From an uncultured Flavobacteriaceae bacterium (GTDB taxonomy: Bacteria; Bacteroidota; Bacteroidia; Flavobacteriales; Flavobacteriaceae): a stretch of DNA of 64,000 bases. The notes under the pieces were generated by a model that saw only the letters and a program-made list of their open reading frames with translations, was not told the origin of the DNA and made no database searches. The stretch covers positions 558,001 to 622,000 of the forward strand of contig CANLWG010000001.1 of the NCBI GenBank assembly GCA_947494715.1, in the 5' to 3' direction. Shown here one piece after another: positions 34,601 to 43,313 of this stretch. The position numbers and the translations under genes were made by a program. The first letter of the stretch is position 1, and every line of letters begins with the position of its first letter.

Positions 34601-35887
34601 TTAGGGTGCTTTTAACCAATTTTCAATGGACGACAGGTATTCCGGGTGCAATTTGGACCAGTATGGAAAATCCGTTTGCCCGACATAGCTCATAGCATGG
34701 TTCGCATCTTGTAGAAGTAGTATTTTATAACGGTCATTTTTGGTTTTTTTCAAGGCCTCGACAATAATTTCATGACTATTAACGGGAATGATTTCATCCA
34801 TTGTTCCTTGGATGATCAACAAGGGTTGTTGTGTTTTTTGAAAATGGGGAACCGGGCTATACAGTAGCTTTTTATCAATCTGTACCTCGTCTAAATTGGG
34901 TACCCAAATGTTAGCGAACCAAGTTTCGGTCTTTTTGCTTTCTATTTCTTTCTCCAAGTCTTTTCTGGATACCTTGCCCGCAATATGTTCAAAAACTTTT
35001 CCTTGCAACTGAACGGCACTTTCTAGATTGTTTCCAAAAACCTCGTGATTTCTATTTTTCCAGTAGTTTAAATCACTTTCAAGCAACGTACTTCCGGGGC
35101 AACTTACCACTATGCCATACTTTAATTCAGGTATACCATTCAGAATAAAGGGTATTTTGGCACTCCCTTGACTACTACCTTTAATGCCGATTTTGGACAA
35201 TGGTATGCCTGTTCGTTTTGAAAAGTAATGGATGGCATGGATATCATCGGATAACAATTCCTCCATGGTAGCGGCTTGCCAATTCCCCTCTGAGGTTCCT
35301 GTACCCCTTTTGTCATAATGAAAGGTGGTAAATCCCATTTTGGAAAAATATATGGCCTCCGCCCTGGATGCACTCCTATCCGCCCCGCCAGAGGAGGAAA
35401 TAAAGAGGATGGCCTCCCCATTGGATTGGGCAGGCTTCCATAGGGTCCCACCTATTTGTAAGGCATTGGATTTGAAAATCACCTCTTCAGATTTTAAATT
35501 TTTCGCTTCGCTTTCAAGGCCCCTTTTTAGGACATATTTTGTTTTAAGGGTATCTACGAGTAAAGACCCGGAAAGTTCATCAAAATCCGCTATCCATTTA
35601 TTTTTAAAGCTATAGGTATATTGGTCGCTCTGAAGTATGAAGTTTATGGAATCCCCATGCATTTTTACATTTCTTGCCGGTATCTGAACGGCATTTTGTT
35701 CAAGGCTTGTAAAAAATACTTTCCAATCCGTGGAATCTTTTTGAATTTCAAAGGAGATATTGTCCGAAAAATTTCCATAGGTAAAAATACCGTTGAACAC
35801 GCCTTGTCTGAACACCTCTTCTGGTTGTGATTTCGGGTTACAAGAAACAAGAGCAGCCATTGCAAATACGATAGAAAATGTCTTCAT
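34601..35887 (-). CDS. Alpha/beta hydrolase with N-terminal beta domain, lipoprotein
   Basis: 428 residues. Lipobox VSC16 predicts a lipoprotein. An N-terminal beta domain (about 25-125) is followed by an alpha/beta hydrolase. The nucleophile elbow is GSSQG (Ser239), the Asp is likely in QGTMDEIIP and the His in DANHAMSY. YDKRGTGTSEG is a typical oxyanion-loop segment. Similar to Bacteroidota acyl-ester or peptidase-like S9/DLH-type hydrolases; substrate unknown. The start overlaps the stop of the membrane protein gene by four bases. Confidence 0.8.
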   Translation of the reverse strand: MKTFSIVFAMAALVSCNPKSQPEEVFRQGVFNGIFTYGNFSDNISFEIQKDSTDWKVFFTSLEQNAVQIPARNVKMHGDSINFILQSDQYTYSFKNKWIADFDELSGSLLVDTLKTKYVLKRGLESEAKNLKSEEVIFKSNALQIGGTLWKPAQSNGEAILFISSSGGADRSASRAEAIYFSKMGFTTFHYDKRGTGTSEGNWQAATMEELLSDDIHAIHYFSKRTGIPLSKIGIKGSSQGSAKIPFILNGIPELKYGIVVSCPGSTLLESDLNYWKNRNHEVFGNNLESAVQLQGKVFEHIAGKVSRKDLEKEIESKKTETWFANIWVPNLDEVQIDKKLLYSPVPHFQKTQQPLLIIQGTMDEIIPVNSHEIIVEALKKTKNDRYKILLLQDANHAMSYVGQTDFPYWSKLHPEYLSSIENWLKAP

Positions 35888-36444
35888 TTCTTTTTATTTA
35901 TGGATTTTATGAATACAACTATTAATGTCCCTACCAAGACTAAAAAATAGATTGTGGTAAAACTACTTTTTAGAAGACTGAAGATGTTGGTTATTGTTAC
36001 CGTACTACTTGAAAAATTGGGATAATGTGTCAACAGCATAATAATACCGATATTTTCTCCATAATCGGCCAGTCCTATAATAAGGGGAAGCAAACAACAA
36101 TAGAAAAGTGGCCCTTCCAATTTATTCAGTTTTTTCAAAAAAAAGGCAAGCACCAGGCCATAGGTGATGGCAAAAAGAAATGGGTAAGCCATATCTATCG
36201 GAATCTGGCGATAGAGATAGGCATGCCTGCCCGCTTCACCCAAGGAATTGAATAGCGCATGGACATATTCAAAATCATAGCCCAAGGGCATCATATCCAA
36301 AAGGGACATACCCTGTGCATGTTCCGTCACATGGGGAATGGTTACACTGATCATGAAGATATAGACCAGCGTCGAGAGTAGAAAAAGGAACACTACCTTT
36401 TTCCCGACCAGATTGGCGTTTACAATACTATGTATGCTTTTCAT
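35884..36444 (-). CDS. Membrane protein of unknown function
   Basis: 186 residues from the ATG at 36444; an in-frame ATG at 36495 would add 17 untypical residues. It has about four membrane helices (starting VVFLFLLSTLVYIFM, then AYPFLFAITYGLVLAFFL, FYCCLLPLIIGLADYGENIGIIMLL and IYFLVLVGTLIVVFI). The segment LADYGENIGI is distinctive and recalls a small family in Bacteroidota without assigned function. Co-translated with the following hydrolase (ATGA overlap) and preceded by a Crp-like gene. Confidence 0.7.
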   Translation of the reverse strand: MKSIHSIVNANLVGKKVVFLFLLSTLVYIFMISVTIPHVTEHAQGMSLLDMMPLGYDFEYVHALFNSLGEAGRHAYLYRQIPIDMAYPFLFAITYGLVLAFFLKKLNKLEGPLFYCCLLPLIIGLADYGENIGIIMLLTHYPNFSSSTVTITNIFSLLKSSFTTIYFLVLVGTLIVVFIKSINKKK

Positions 36445-36510
36445 AATCTTGCTTTTCACAAAGGAATGAAAGTAACTTAAGGCTTCCATTAACAAATGAT
36501 AAAAAGTGGG

Positions 36511-37086
36511 CTATAATGGTTTTCGCAATCGGCTTAGCGAGACATTCGTAATGCCCAGATACGAGGCTATCATAGGGTGGGGGATGGCGTTTTCCAACAT
36601 GGTAAAATCCTTTCGGAACTGCTCCAAACGCGCTTTTGCCGTCCAAGAGGCCATTCTAATCTCTTTGTTTACCTTTTGCAATAGCTCTTGTCGAAGTACA
36701 GTATTCCCAAAATCGCGTATTTCCAGATTTTCCACCATTAAGGCCTCAAAGGCTTTTGCGTCCAAACGTGCAAAAGTACAATGGGTCAATGCTTCGCAAT
36801 ACAACAGAGACCTTCCATTCTTGGTCCGGGTTACATAGGGTGGTAGAATAGTATTGTCCTCGAAAAAGGAAAGTGTAATATCTTCACCTTCCGTATTCAA
36901 CAGAAAAGTCCTGGCTATACCTTGTAGCAGAATATACTCCCAACTATCCGACTGATTGGGATTTAACAATCGGTCACCTTTCAAGAAAGTCTTTTCAACG
37001 CATAATGCGGCAAATTCATTGCGGGATTTTAGGGTCAAATCCTTGTTATATGTATCAATGGATGTATCGAGTTGCCCAACTTCCAT
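36511..37086 (-). CDS. Crp/Fnr family transcriptional regulator
   Basis: 191 residues. A cyclic-nucleotide-binding-like domain (about 25-120; GDRLLNPNQSDSWEYILLQGIARTFLLNTEGEDITLSFFEDNTI) is followed by a short HTH (ASYLGITNVSLSRLRKPL) ending right after the recognition helix, as in many flavobacterial members. No Fnr cysteines are visible. It probably controls the neighbouring membrane protein and hydrolase genes (inference). Confidence 0.85.
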   Translation of the reverse strand: MEVGQLDTSIDTYNKDLTLKSRNEFAALCVEKTFLKGDRLLNPNQSDSWEYILLQGIARTFLLNTEGEDITLSFFEDNTILPPYVTRTKNGRSLLYCEALTHCTFARLDAKAFEALMVENLEIRDFGNTVLRQELLQKVNKEIRMASWTAKARLEQFRKDFTMLENAIPHPMIASYLGITNVSLSRLRKPL

Positions 37087-37539
37087 TTACAAGACTTTAG
37101 GGGTTTTACATTGATTAGGTGAAAGTAATAATTTAAAAATGAAATCACTTTAAGACAAATTTTCGAGCAAATTGTTAATACCCTTTATAACTGTATTTCC
37201 ATAAACTTTGAGTACCCATTAAAGCAAAGGCTCCAAAAAGAGTTTCTCTATTACTTATATCTTTATTAGTACTGCTGATGGTATGATTACCCTAAACTGA
37301 TGAGGTAGTGGTGAAAAACATAAATAACAGCACTAAATTTTTCATTCTTTGATTGCTAACTATTAATTTTTGATTGACAAAGAACTGCTTGAGGTATTAT
37401 GAGCACCTTATGTATTTTTTTTCATGATTTGGTTTATATTAAGTTGTTAAAACCATTTTGGACTTTAAAGAATACTAACAATATACTGATAATTAGATGC
37501 TTATAAACTATTTAAATAGTTTAAGGGCGGTACGGGTCT
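37087..37539. other. 453-base AT-rich gap without a gene
   Basis: I see no supportable gene or RNA here. The one clear structure is an 18-bp perfect palindrome, AAACTATTTAAATAGTTT at 37505-37522, just after the DUF6090 gene, perhaps a processing or termination site. The rest is low-complexity AT-rich sequence and could be gene debris. Confidence 0.4.
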
Positions 37540-38265
37540 CTAGCGAGAGTCTACTTCCCAGTTGCCCCTTAGTTCTTCGTCTATTAAGCTTGTAATCACT
37601 TCAATCTCATTTAGAGCCTCATTATAGACCTTATCCTTCTCTCTCATAATCTGTAGGAGTGATAACACTAGATTTTGAAATTTAAAGTCATAAACCTCAT
37701 CGGGGTTTACTATGGTGCCATTCGAAAATTTTAGAATTGGAATGATGCTTGGAACTACATATTTCATCATTGCATCGTAGTGAATGCTTTCCATACGGTT
37801 TATGTATAGGTACTTTTCCTCTAGTAGCCGAAGCCCATTTATGATGTTATGATTGCGCAGGAGTTTAACTTCACCGCTGTTCACCATAGTTTCATAAATA
37901 TTACCTTGTCGATCAAAATCGGTGTATTGGGTAAGATTACGGATTATAAGCCCAAGAGTATCCATTTTACTTCTATCGTTATGCTCCAAAATTTCATTCA
38001 GATAGTTAAATTGAACCCTAAAACCATTGTTTGATTTCATTTGCTCAAGAATCAATTTTTTATCATCTGCAATTTGATCGTGAATGTTTTCGTAATATCT
38101 AGTTTCGGAATGTTGCTTTATGCGATTATCGTTCCAATTATTTACTTGAAAAGCCAAACTGATACCGATCATGACCAACAATATTTCACCAATAGCATAG
38201 AGCAGGTATCTTTTTAAGTTTCCTTCTTTGATAAGGGCCTGTCTTATTTTTCTGAATAGTTTCAT
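37540..38265 (-). CDS. DUF6090 family membrane-anchored protein
   Basis: 241 residues. It has the family N-terminus FRKIRQALIKEGNLKRYLLYAIGEILLVMIGISLAFQVNNWND with one membrane helix (about 21-41), then a long periplasmic helical domain (RYYENIHDQIADDKKLI...). The family occurs in Bacteroidota, often in multiple copies; function unknown. Lies 18 bases after the acyltransferase gene and is probably co-transcribed with it. Confidence 0.85.
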   Translation of the reverse strand: MKLFRKIRQALIKEGNLKRYLLYAIGEILLVMIGISLAFQVNNWNDNRIKQHSETRYYENIHDQIADDKKLILEQMKSNNGFRVQFNYLNEILEHNDRSKMDTLGLIIRNLTQYTDFDRQGNIYETMVNSGEVKLLRNHNIINGLRLLEEKYLYINRMESIHYDAMMKYVVPSIIPILKFSNGTIVNPDEVYDFKFQNLVLSLLQIMREKDKVYNEALNEIEVITSLIDEELRGNWEVDSR

Positions 38266-38283
38266 CTGTTTCTGTTTAAAAAG

Positions 38284-39471
38284 TTATTTATCAAATACGA
38301 TCGATTCATTTGGTTGAATCGGTTTTAGCGTTTTCTTTTTAGGTTTCATTTTCATTCCAAATACTACTCTTAAAAAGTTGAATCTCATGATGATGACATA
38401 ACCCGAAATAATAAGTGCTAACGAGAGTATAGTTATCAAAATAGCTTGTGCCCCAAAAGAGATATCCCATTGTAGTACAACGTAACCCACAAAAATCAGG
38501 GCGGGTTGATGCAGCAAATAGAAGGGATAAATGGCTTCGTTCAGCACTTTTCTAAACGTATTATCCTTGTTGAAGTATATCTTGAAGTATCCTATCGCAG
38601 TCAGTCCGCAGGACAAGGAAATAACCATTTCAATAATTCCACGAGTATAATCCTGAATGATGGAAGGTGCCCCAAAAATGAAGGGCAACGAAAATAAAAG
38701 AACCGTAAATAGGATAGTTTGGTACAAATATAACCTTCTACTTCCGGCAAGTGAGTTGATTACTTTATCGTTTGTAAATAATATAAATCCACTTAAAAAG
38801 AATAATAGATAGTAAGTGAAATACGCCCAGTCGTTGTACAGTGCATGTGTGCTATTTGGAAAGTACTGCCGTAAAATTATTTGGGAAATTATGATAATAG
38901 GCAACAACCAATTCAATCCCATTTTTTTTGTAGCTAAGTTTATAAGTTTACCCCTCACCATATTGTAATGCCCACTTTTGGTATAGTTCAAAAACGGGGC
39001 AATCAATAAAGAAATCAGAAACAAATAGAGAATGAACCATAGGTGGTGCCATGAAATGTTACCTACGGGATACGGACCGCCATCAAACATATGCGGAATG
39101 TATTCTAAAAATGAGCCGTAGTTCTCAATACGTTCCACATAAACCATTAAGGGCACCAAAGTGAAGAACCCGAAGGTGAAGGGTATGTATAGTCTTCTAA
39201 ACCGCTCTTTTAGATACTGCCAACTTGTTCTATGACCAATTGCGTAGAACGTACCGATACCCGATACCAAAAACAACAACGGCATTCGCCATATATGTAA
39301 CCACCACATAATCGGGTCTAAAAAAGCAAAAGATTCTGCACTATTCACATGCCATTGCTCAGGCCTAAAAATCATACCGACATGAAAAAAGAAGACACTG
39401 ATGATAAGACCGATTCGTAACCAGTCGACAAAATATTTTCTTGTTTTTTTGGATGTTACTTTTGTGTCCAT
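38284..39471 (-). CDS. Acyltransferase family 3 membrane protein
   Basis: 395 residues from the ATG at 39471 (MDTKVTSKKTRKYFVDWLR); an exact -7 box 25 bases upstream excludes the earlier in-frame ATG at 39570. Ten or more membrane helices. The N-terminal DWLRIGLIISVFFFHVGMIF holds the conserved His of acyl_transf_3 enzymes, which transfer acyl or succinyl groups to sugars or lipids at the membrane (OpgC/OafA relatives). The closest form in Bacteroidota has no known substrate. Confidence 0.85.
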   Translation of the reverse strand: MDTKVTSKKTRKYFVDWLRIGLIISVFFFHVGMIFRPEQWHVNSAESFAFLDPIMWWLHIWRMPLLFLVSGIGTFYAIGHRTSWQYLKERFRRLYIPFTFGFFTLVPLMVYVERIENYGSFLEYIPHMFDGGPYPVGNISWHHLWFILYLFLISLLIAPFLNYTKSGHYNMVRGKLINLATKKMGLNWLLPIIIISQIILRQYFPNSTHALYNDWAYFTYYLLFFLSGFILFTNDKVINSLAGSRRLYLYQTILFTVLLFSLPFIFGAPSIIQDYTRGIIEMVISLSCGLTAIGYFKIYFNKDNTFRKVLNEAIYPFYLLHQPALIFVGYVVLQWDISFGAQAILITILSLALIISGYVIIMRFNFLRVVFGMKMKPKKKTLKPIQPNESIVFDK

Positions 39472-39495
39472 AATAGTCTGTTTTTTATTATGAAA

Positions 39496-39503
39496 CAAAA
39501 CTA
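39496..39503 (-). promoter_or_regulatory. -7 box TAGTTTTG of the acyltransferase gene
   Basis: An exact TAnnTTTG match on the minus strand, 24 bases before the ATG at 39471, supporting that start codon. No -33 element was seen. Confidence 0.5.
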
Positions 39504-39592
39504 TTATGCAACCCACCCTTTTAACGACTTCCCCTATAAGTACGGCGTTCGTCCTTATTGGGAAGCACAAAAATTCATTGATTGTCAGTTAG

Positions 39593-40747
39593 TTAAGAGT
39601 CTCTAAAGGAAGAGGGGGTTTCCGAAGTAATCTTCTTGAATGCGGAATTAAAGGCCGATTTCGAATTGTATCCTACCCGCTCGGCTACTTCCTCGATGGT
39701 CAATTTTTTACCCATGTCCGTTTTTAGGATGGCCATGGCCTCCCTTACTCTATAAGTGGCTAAAAGCTCGAAAAAAGACTGGTCAAGTTTCTCGTTGATG
39801 ACTTGGGAAACATGGTGCGGGGTTTCATGTATGGCCTTGGCCAATCCCGATAATGAAGCCGTACTCCGAGTATAGTATTTTTCATTTTCCATTTGGAAAA
39901 CAATAGCATTTAGGATACTATTTTTTTTGGCTTCCTCCAGCGAAGATTTTTTATACTTAAGAGTAGGCACTTCCAAAAAAGTGGAGACTTCATCGTAATA
40001 GTTGGACTGGTTCATGATCTGCACTGCGGTAATAAAGATCATAAAGGACAAATAGAGGAAGATAAAATAGTCTCCAACATCATTTTTGAATAAAAGCTTA
40101 ACCAATATGAAGATTATAATAACGATCAAAGCATGGTACGAGATGTTGCGTACGGATTTGAGTGTTTTATTCGTGGTGGTCAATAGGGATTCTCCCATAG
40201 ATTTGGCCTTTAGTACAAGCTTCCTTAATCCTAGGGCAATGTAAATGGTAAAATAAATTCCAGTCAAAGTATTGACATGGGTTCTGATTCCCAAAGGGTT
40301 GTCCGAAAACGGAGGATTTTCGGCAATCTTGGGAATGTTCAATTGCATAACTTCGATAGAGTCGTTGTATTTGACCGAGTCTGGTTGCAGATAGTAAAAC
40401 GTACAGATGCCAAACCAGATTATTGAAGGGATAAAATGTAACCAATATCTTTTTTTTCTATTGGGTGTTATCTGGATATCTATAAACAGATAGAGCAAAC
40501 CGGCCATCAGAAAATTTAGGGGTTCAGAAAAATTGGACAACCACAAGAATTTGAATATGTACCCTGTGTAATTTAACCACCCCTCTAGCATTACCAATGC
40601 TAGGGACAAGATAAAAAGGCCCATAAATAGATTAGGGAAGTTTTTCCTTAATGATTTTTTGATGATAAAATAAGAAATAAAAAGCCCAAGAAAGACCCCT
40701 AGAATAATGACTATAGCTATAAAGTCGATATGTATGGGAACATCCAT
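39593..40747 (-). CDS. AraC-family regulator with N-terminal membrane domain
   Basis: 384 residues. Six to seven membrane helices fill the N-terminal 250 residues. A cytoplasmic linker and two AraC-type HTHs follow (about 285-384; SLSGLAKAIHETPHHVSQVINEKL and LTIEEVAERVGYNSKSAFNSAFKKITSETPSSFR). Such membrane AraC proteins respond to envelope or extracellular signals without a known ligand. Adjacent to the acyltransferase/DUF6090 pair, which it may control. Confidence 0.88.
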   Translation of the reverse strand: MDVPIHIDFIAIVIILGVFLGLFISYFIIKKSLRKNFPNLFMGLFILSLALVMLEGWLNYTGYIFKFLWLSNFSEPLNFLMAGLLYLFIDIQITPNRKKRYWLHFIPSIIWFGICTFYYLQPDSVKYNDSIEVMQLNIPKIAENPPFSDNPLGIRTHVNTLTGIYFTIYIALGLRKLVLKAKSMGESLLTTTNKTLKSVRNISYHALIVIIIFILVKLLFKNDVGDYFIFLYLSFMIFITAVQIMNQSNYYDEVSTFLEVPTLKYKKSSLEEAKKNSILNAIVFQMENEKYYTRSTASLSGLAKAIHETPHHVSQVINEKLDQSFFELLATYRVREAMAILKTDMGKKLTIEEVAERVGYNSKSAFNSAFKKITSETPSSFRDS

Positions 40748-40846
40748 AAGTCTAAATGTACAGTAATTTTTTTGCCATGAGAAGCATAGGTATGGACTGC
40801 GGTCAATTGAACAGCACCATTATAATGGAGTTGTGGATGGGCAGCC

Positions 40847-41800
40847 CTAGTCCAATCCCTTCCAAACCTTTTCTATCAAGGCTTTTGTTGCCTTAATTCC
40901 GTCAGGTTCACTCATGCTTTCACCCTCGAATTCGATACCGATATAGCCATCAAAACCAGCATCCTTTACTATTTGTAACAACCTTGCATAATCCATGATA
41001 GTTTCGTTACCTTCCGCGTCAAAATGATAGGATTTGGCACTGACACCTTTCGCGTAGGGTAAAAAATCCGCAACACCCTGATATCGATCATAGACCTGAT
41101 CACACGCATTGTTCTGGGTACTTCCCCATTCCTTGCTCAGACACCAGTTACCAAAATCCGGTAAAGTTCCGAGGTAAGGATTACCCACGGCCTTAATAAT
41201 ACCTGTCATGTATTTTCCATCCGAGGTATGGAGACCATGATTTTCAATGAGAACGTTGATGTTTTCTTGGGACCCATATTCCGCCAATGCTCCGAGACCG
41301 GATATCAAGGGCTGTTTTAATTCCTCTTTTGTTCCCTGGCCAAATGCGTTTACACGAATGGAGTGACAACCTAGAATTTTGGCCGCATGAATCCATTTAT
41401 AATGATTTTCTACCGCTTTTTTTCGCTCATCGTCCTTTGGATTTCCGAGTTCCCCTTCGTTGTCCACCATTATCAACAGGCTTTTTACCCCAGAATTATT
41501 GGCTCTTCCTTTCATAGTATTCCAAAATCCTTCATCTGTTGCATGGTCCACATAAAATTGATTCACATATTCCACGGCATCGATGCCATAGCTGTTTTTT
41601 GAGATACTGGCAAAATCTATGGCCAATATGTTTCCTTTTTCCAAAGCCCTATGCAAGGACCATTGTGCCAAGGAAACTTTAGGTTCTTTCATTTCCGGAG
41701 AGTTAAGTAGTAAAGGATTTCCAAAAGCGTAAGTCGAGGGAAGGGAAATTGCTGTAGCACCCAACGCCGCTTGTTTCAAAAAAGTTCTTCTAGTTTTCAT
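40847..41800 (-). CDS. TIM-barrel sugar isomerase/epimerase-like protein, exported
   Basis: 317 residues. A twin-arginine signal (KTRRTFLKQAALGATAISLPSTYAFG) precedes an AP_endonuc_2/xylose-isomerase-like TIM barrel. Metal-ligand type residues are visible in NVLIENHGLHTS, LGTLPDFGNWC, KSYHFDAEG and YIGIEFEGESMSEPDG. Likely a sugar isomerase or epimerase in the periplasm. Last gene of the minus-strand run from the rhamnosidase, 63 bases after the preceding PaiB-like gene. Confidence 0.82.
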   Translation of the reverse strand: MKTRRTFLKQAALGATAISLPSTYAFGNPLLLNSPEMKEPKVSLAQWSLHRALEKGNILAIDFASISKNSYGIDAVEYVNQFYVDHATDEGFWNTMKGRANNSGVKSLLIMVDNEGELGNPKDDERKKAVENHYKWIHAAKILGCHSIRVNAFGQGTKEELKQPLISGLGALAEYGSQENINVLIENHGLHTSDGKYMTGIIKAVGNPYLGTLPDFGNWCLSKEWGSTQNNACDQVYDRYQGVADFLPYAKGVSAKSYHFDAEGNETIMDYARLLQIVKDAGFDGYIGIEFEGESMSEPDGIKATKALIEKVWKGLD

Positions 41801-41863
41801 TTCGGTTGATATTGATTACTACAAAGTAGTCAATAATTTAAGCTTACGAAAAAAATAATTGGC

Positions 41864-42469
41864 TTATCGTTTTTTCATATGTTCCGAAATGGCCTTACTT
41901 ACCGCATCCTGTCGTTCCGTAAGCTCCTCGATAATCCGTTCATGATCATTTTCCCTATTTTGCGATAGCTTGTATTTTGCCTGTATGTCCGTAATCTCAA
42001 TTTGAAAGCCTACAATACCTTTAACCTGTCTCAAAGTTTTGGGAGACATCTTTTGTAATGAAATGGGATTTTTTAAACCTTGTTCATATTTGTCCACTAA
42101 TCTGTGTAAGGAAGCCATCACCATTGCTTCGTCCAAGATTTTTGGTTTTCCGTACACATGTACGGCGATGTAATTCCAAGTAGGTACTTCCTCTTCCTTG
42201 TACCAAGAGGAAGAAACATAGGCATGCGGACCATTGAAGATGCAGAGCACCTCTTCATTTTCGGAAAAGGTTTTCCATTGAGGGTTAGCCTTGGCTATAT
42301 GGCCTACAAGGATATCTTTTCCATTTTCATTTACTTCAAGCTCCAATGGAATATGGGTTGCCCAAGGTTTGTTGTCATATCGATTTATCAAAATACCAAA
42401 GCTATTCTGACGGATGAAATCCTTGATTTCGTCCCAGTTTTCATTTTTGTTGTGGTCCGGAATGTACAT
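41864..42469 (-). CDS. FMN-binding negative regulator family (PaiB-like)
   Basis: 201 residues of PaiB type: N-terminal MYIPDHNKNENWDEIKDFIRQNSFGILINR, then THIPLELE, HIAKANPQW and AYVSSSWYKEEEVPTWNYIAVHVYGK, the FMN-binding split barrel. Despite the family name, many members are probably flavin-dependent oxidoreductases. Its ATG overlaps the upstream stop by one base (TAATG). Confidence 0.88.
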   Translation of the reverse strand: MYIPDHNKNENWDEIKDFIRQNSFGILINRYDNKPWATHIPLELEVNENGKDILVGHIAKANPQWKTFSENEEVLCIFNGPHAYVSSSWYKEEEVPTWNYIAVHVYGKPKILDEAMVMASLHRLVDKYEQGLKNPISLQKMSPKTLRQVKGIVGFQIEITDIQAKYKLSQNRENDHERIIEELTERQDAVSKAISEHMKKR

Positions 42470-43308
42470 TACGGGGTATGTACGGAAATTAATACGGGTA
42501 AATGATCGGAAATGTGCTTGTTGTTTTCCATGCGGTCGTCAATATGGATATACTCTTCAACTTTTAGGGATTGTACAAAAATGTAGTCGATACGTCTGTC
42601 GAGCACCATTTTTTGATTAAACCCATTGAAAGTCCCGGAGGGGCCGTAAAATGGTTTTAGGGAAGCCCCTTGTGTATCGGAAAGTTTGCTTTTTAAATAC
42701 TGTATGGGCGCTTCATTGGGGGTCAGATTCAAATCGCCCATCAATACCACTGGAAGTTTTTCCTTGTTCACCTCCTCTATTTTTTGAATAAGGAGTTCAG
42801 CGGATTTTTTTCTTGCCACTTTTCCAATATGATCAAAATGGGTATTGAAGATATAAAGCTTTTTGCCGGTCTCTTTTTCCTCAAATAGTCCGTAGGTACA
42901 GATTCGTTCCATAGCGGCATCCCAGCCCACGGAAATTTTATCAGGGGTCTCCGAAAGCCAAAATGTATTGCTCTTCAGTACCTTATAACGCGTGGAGTCA
43001 TAGTGAATAGGGGAGTACTCCCCCTTTTGTTTACCATCATCGCGTCCGACTCCGATATAGGCAAAACCCGTTAGGGCACCATCAATATAGGTCAATTGCC
43101 GATGCAATACCTCTTGAGTACCGATGAAAGAGGCTCCATAGTGTTTCATTAGTTGGATCAGGGCTTCTTTGCGATCGTTCCAGTTGTTTACGGTATCGTT
43201 AGTATTGTCATATTTTATATTGTAGGACATCAGCCTAAGATCTTGACCTATGGATATATGCAGTATACACATTAAAAAAACAGTAAATAATCCTTTTTTT
43301 GTTTTCAT
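42469..43308 (-). CDS. Exported endonuclease/exonuclease/phosphatase family protein
   Basis: 279 residues. Signal peptide (MKTKKGLFTVFLMCILHISIG), then the EEP fold: LRLMSYNIKYDN with metal-binding Asn, FIGTQEVL with Glu, IFNTHFDH, VVLMGDLNLTPNE and a final SDHLPVLI with catalytic Asp-His. A periplasmic or secreted phosphodiesterase-type hydrolase; substrate may be nucleic acid, phospholipid or inositol phosphate. Five bases after the rhamnosidase stop. Confidence 0.88.
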   Translation of the reverse strand: MKTKKGLFTVFLMCILHISIGQDLRLMSYNIKYDNTNDTVNNWNDRKEALIQLMKHYGASFIGTQEVLHRQLTYIDGALTGFAYIGVGRDDGKQKGEYSPIHYDSTRYKVLKSNTFWLSETPDKISVGWDAAMERICTYGLFEEKETGKKLYIFNTHFDHIGKVARKKSAELLIQKIEEVNKEKLPVVLMGDLNLTPNEAPIQYLKSKLSDTQGASLKPFYGPSGTFNGFNQKMVLDRRIDYIFVQSLKVEEYIHIDDRMENNKHISDHLPVLISVHTP

Positions 43309-43313
43309 AGATT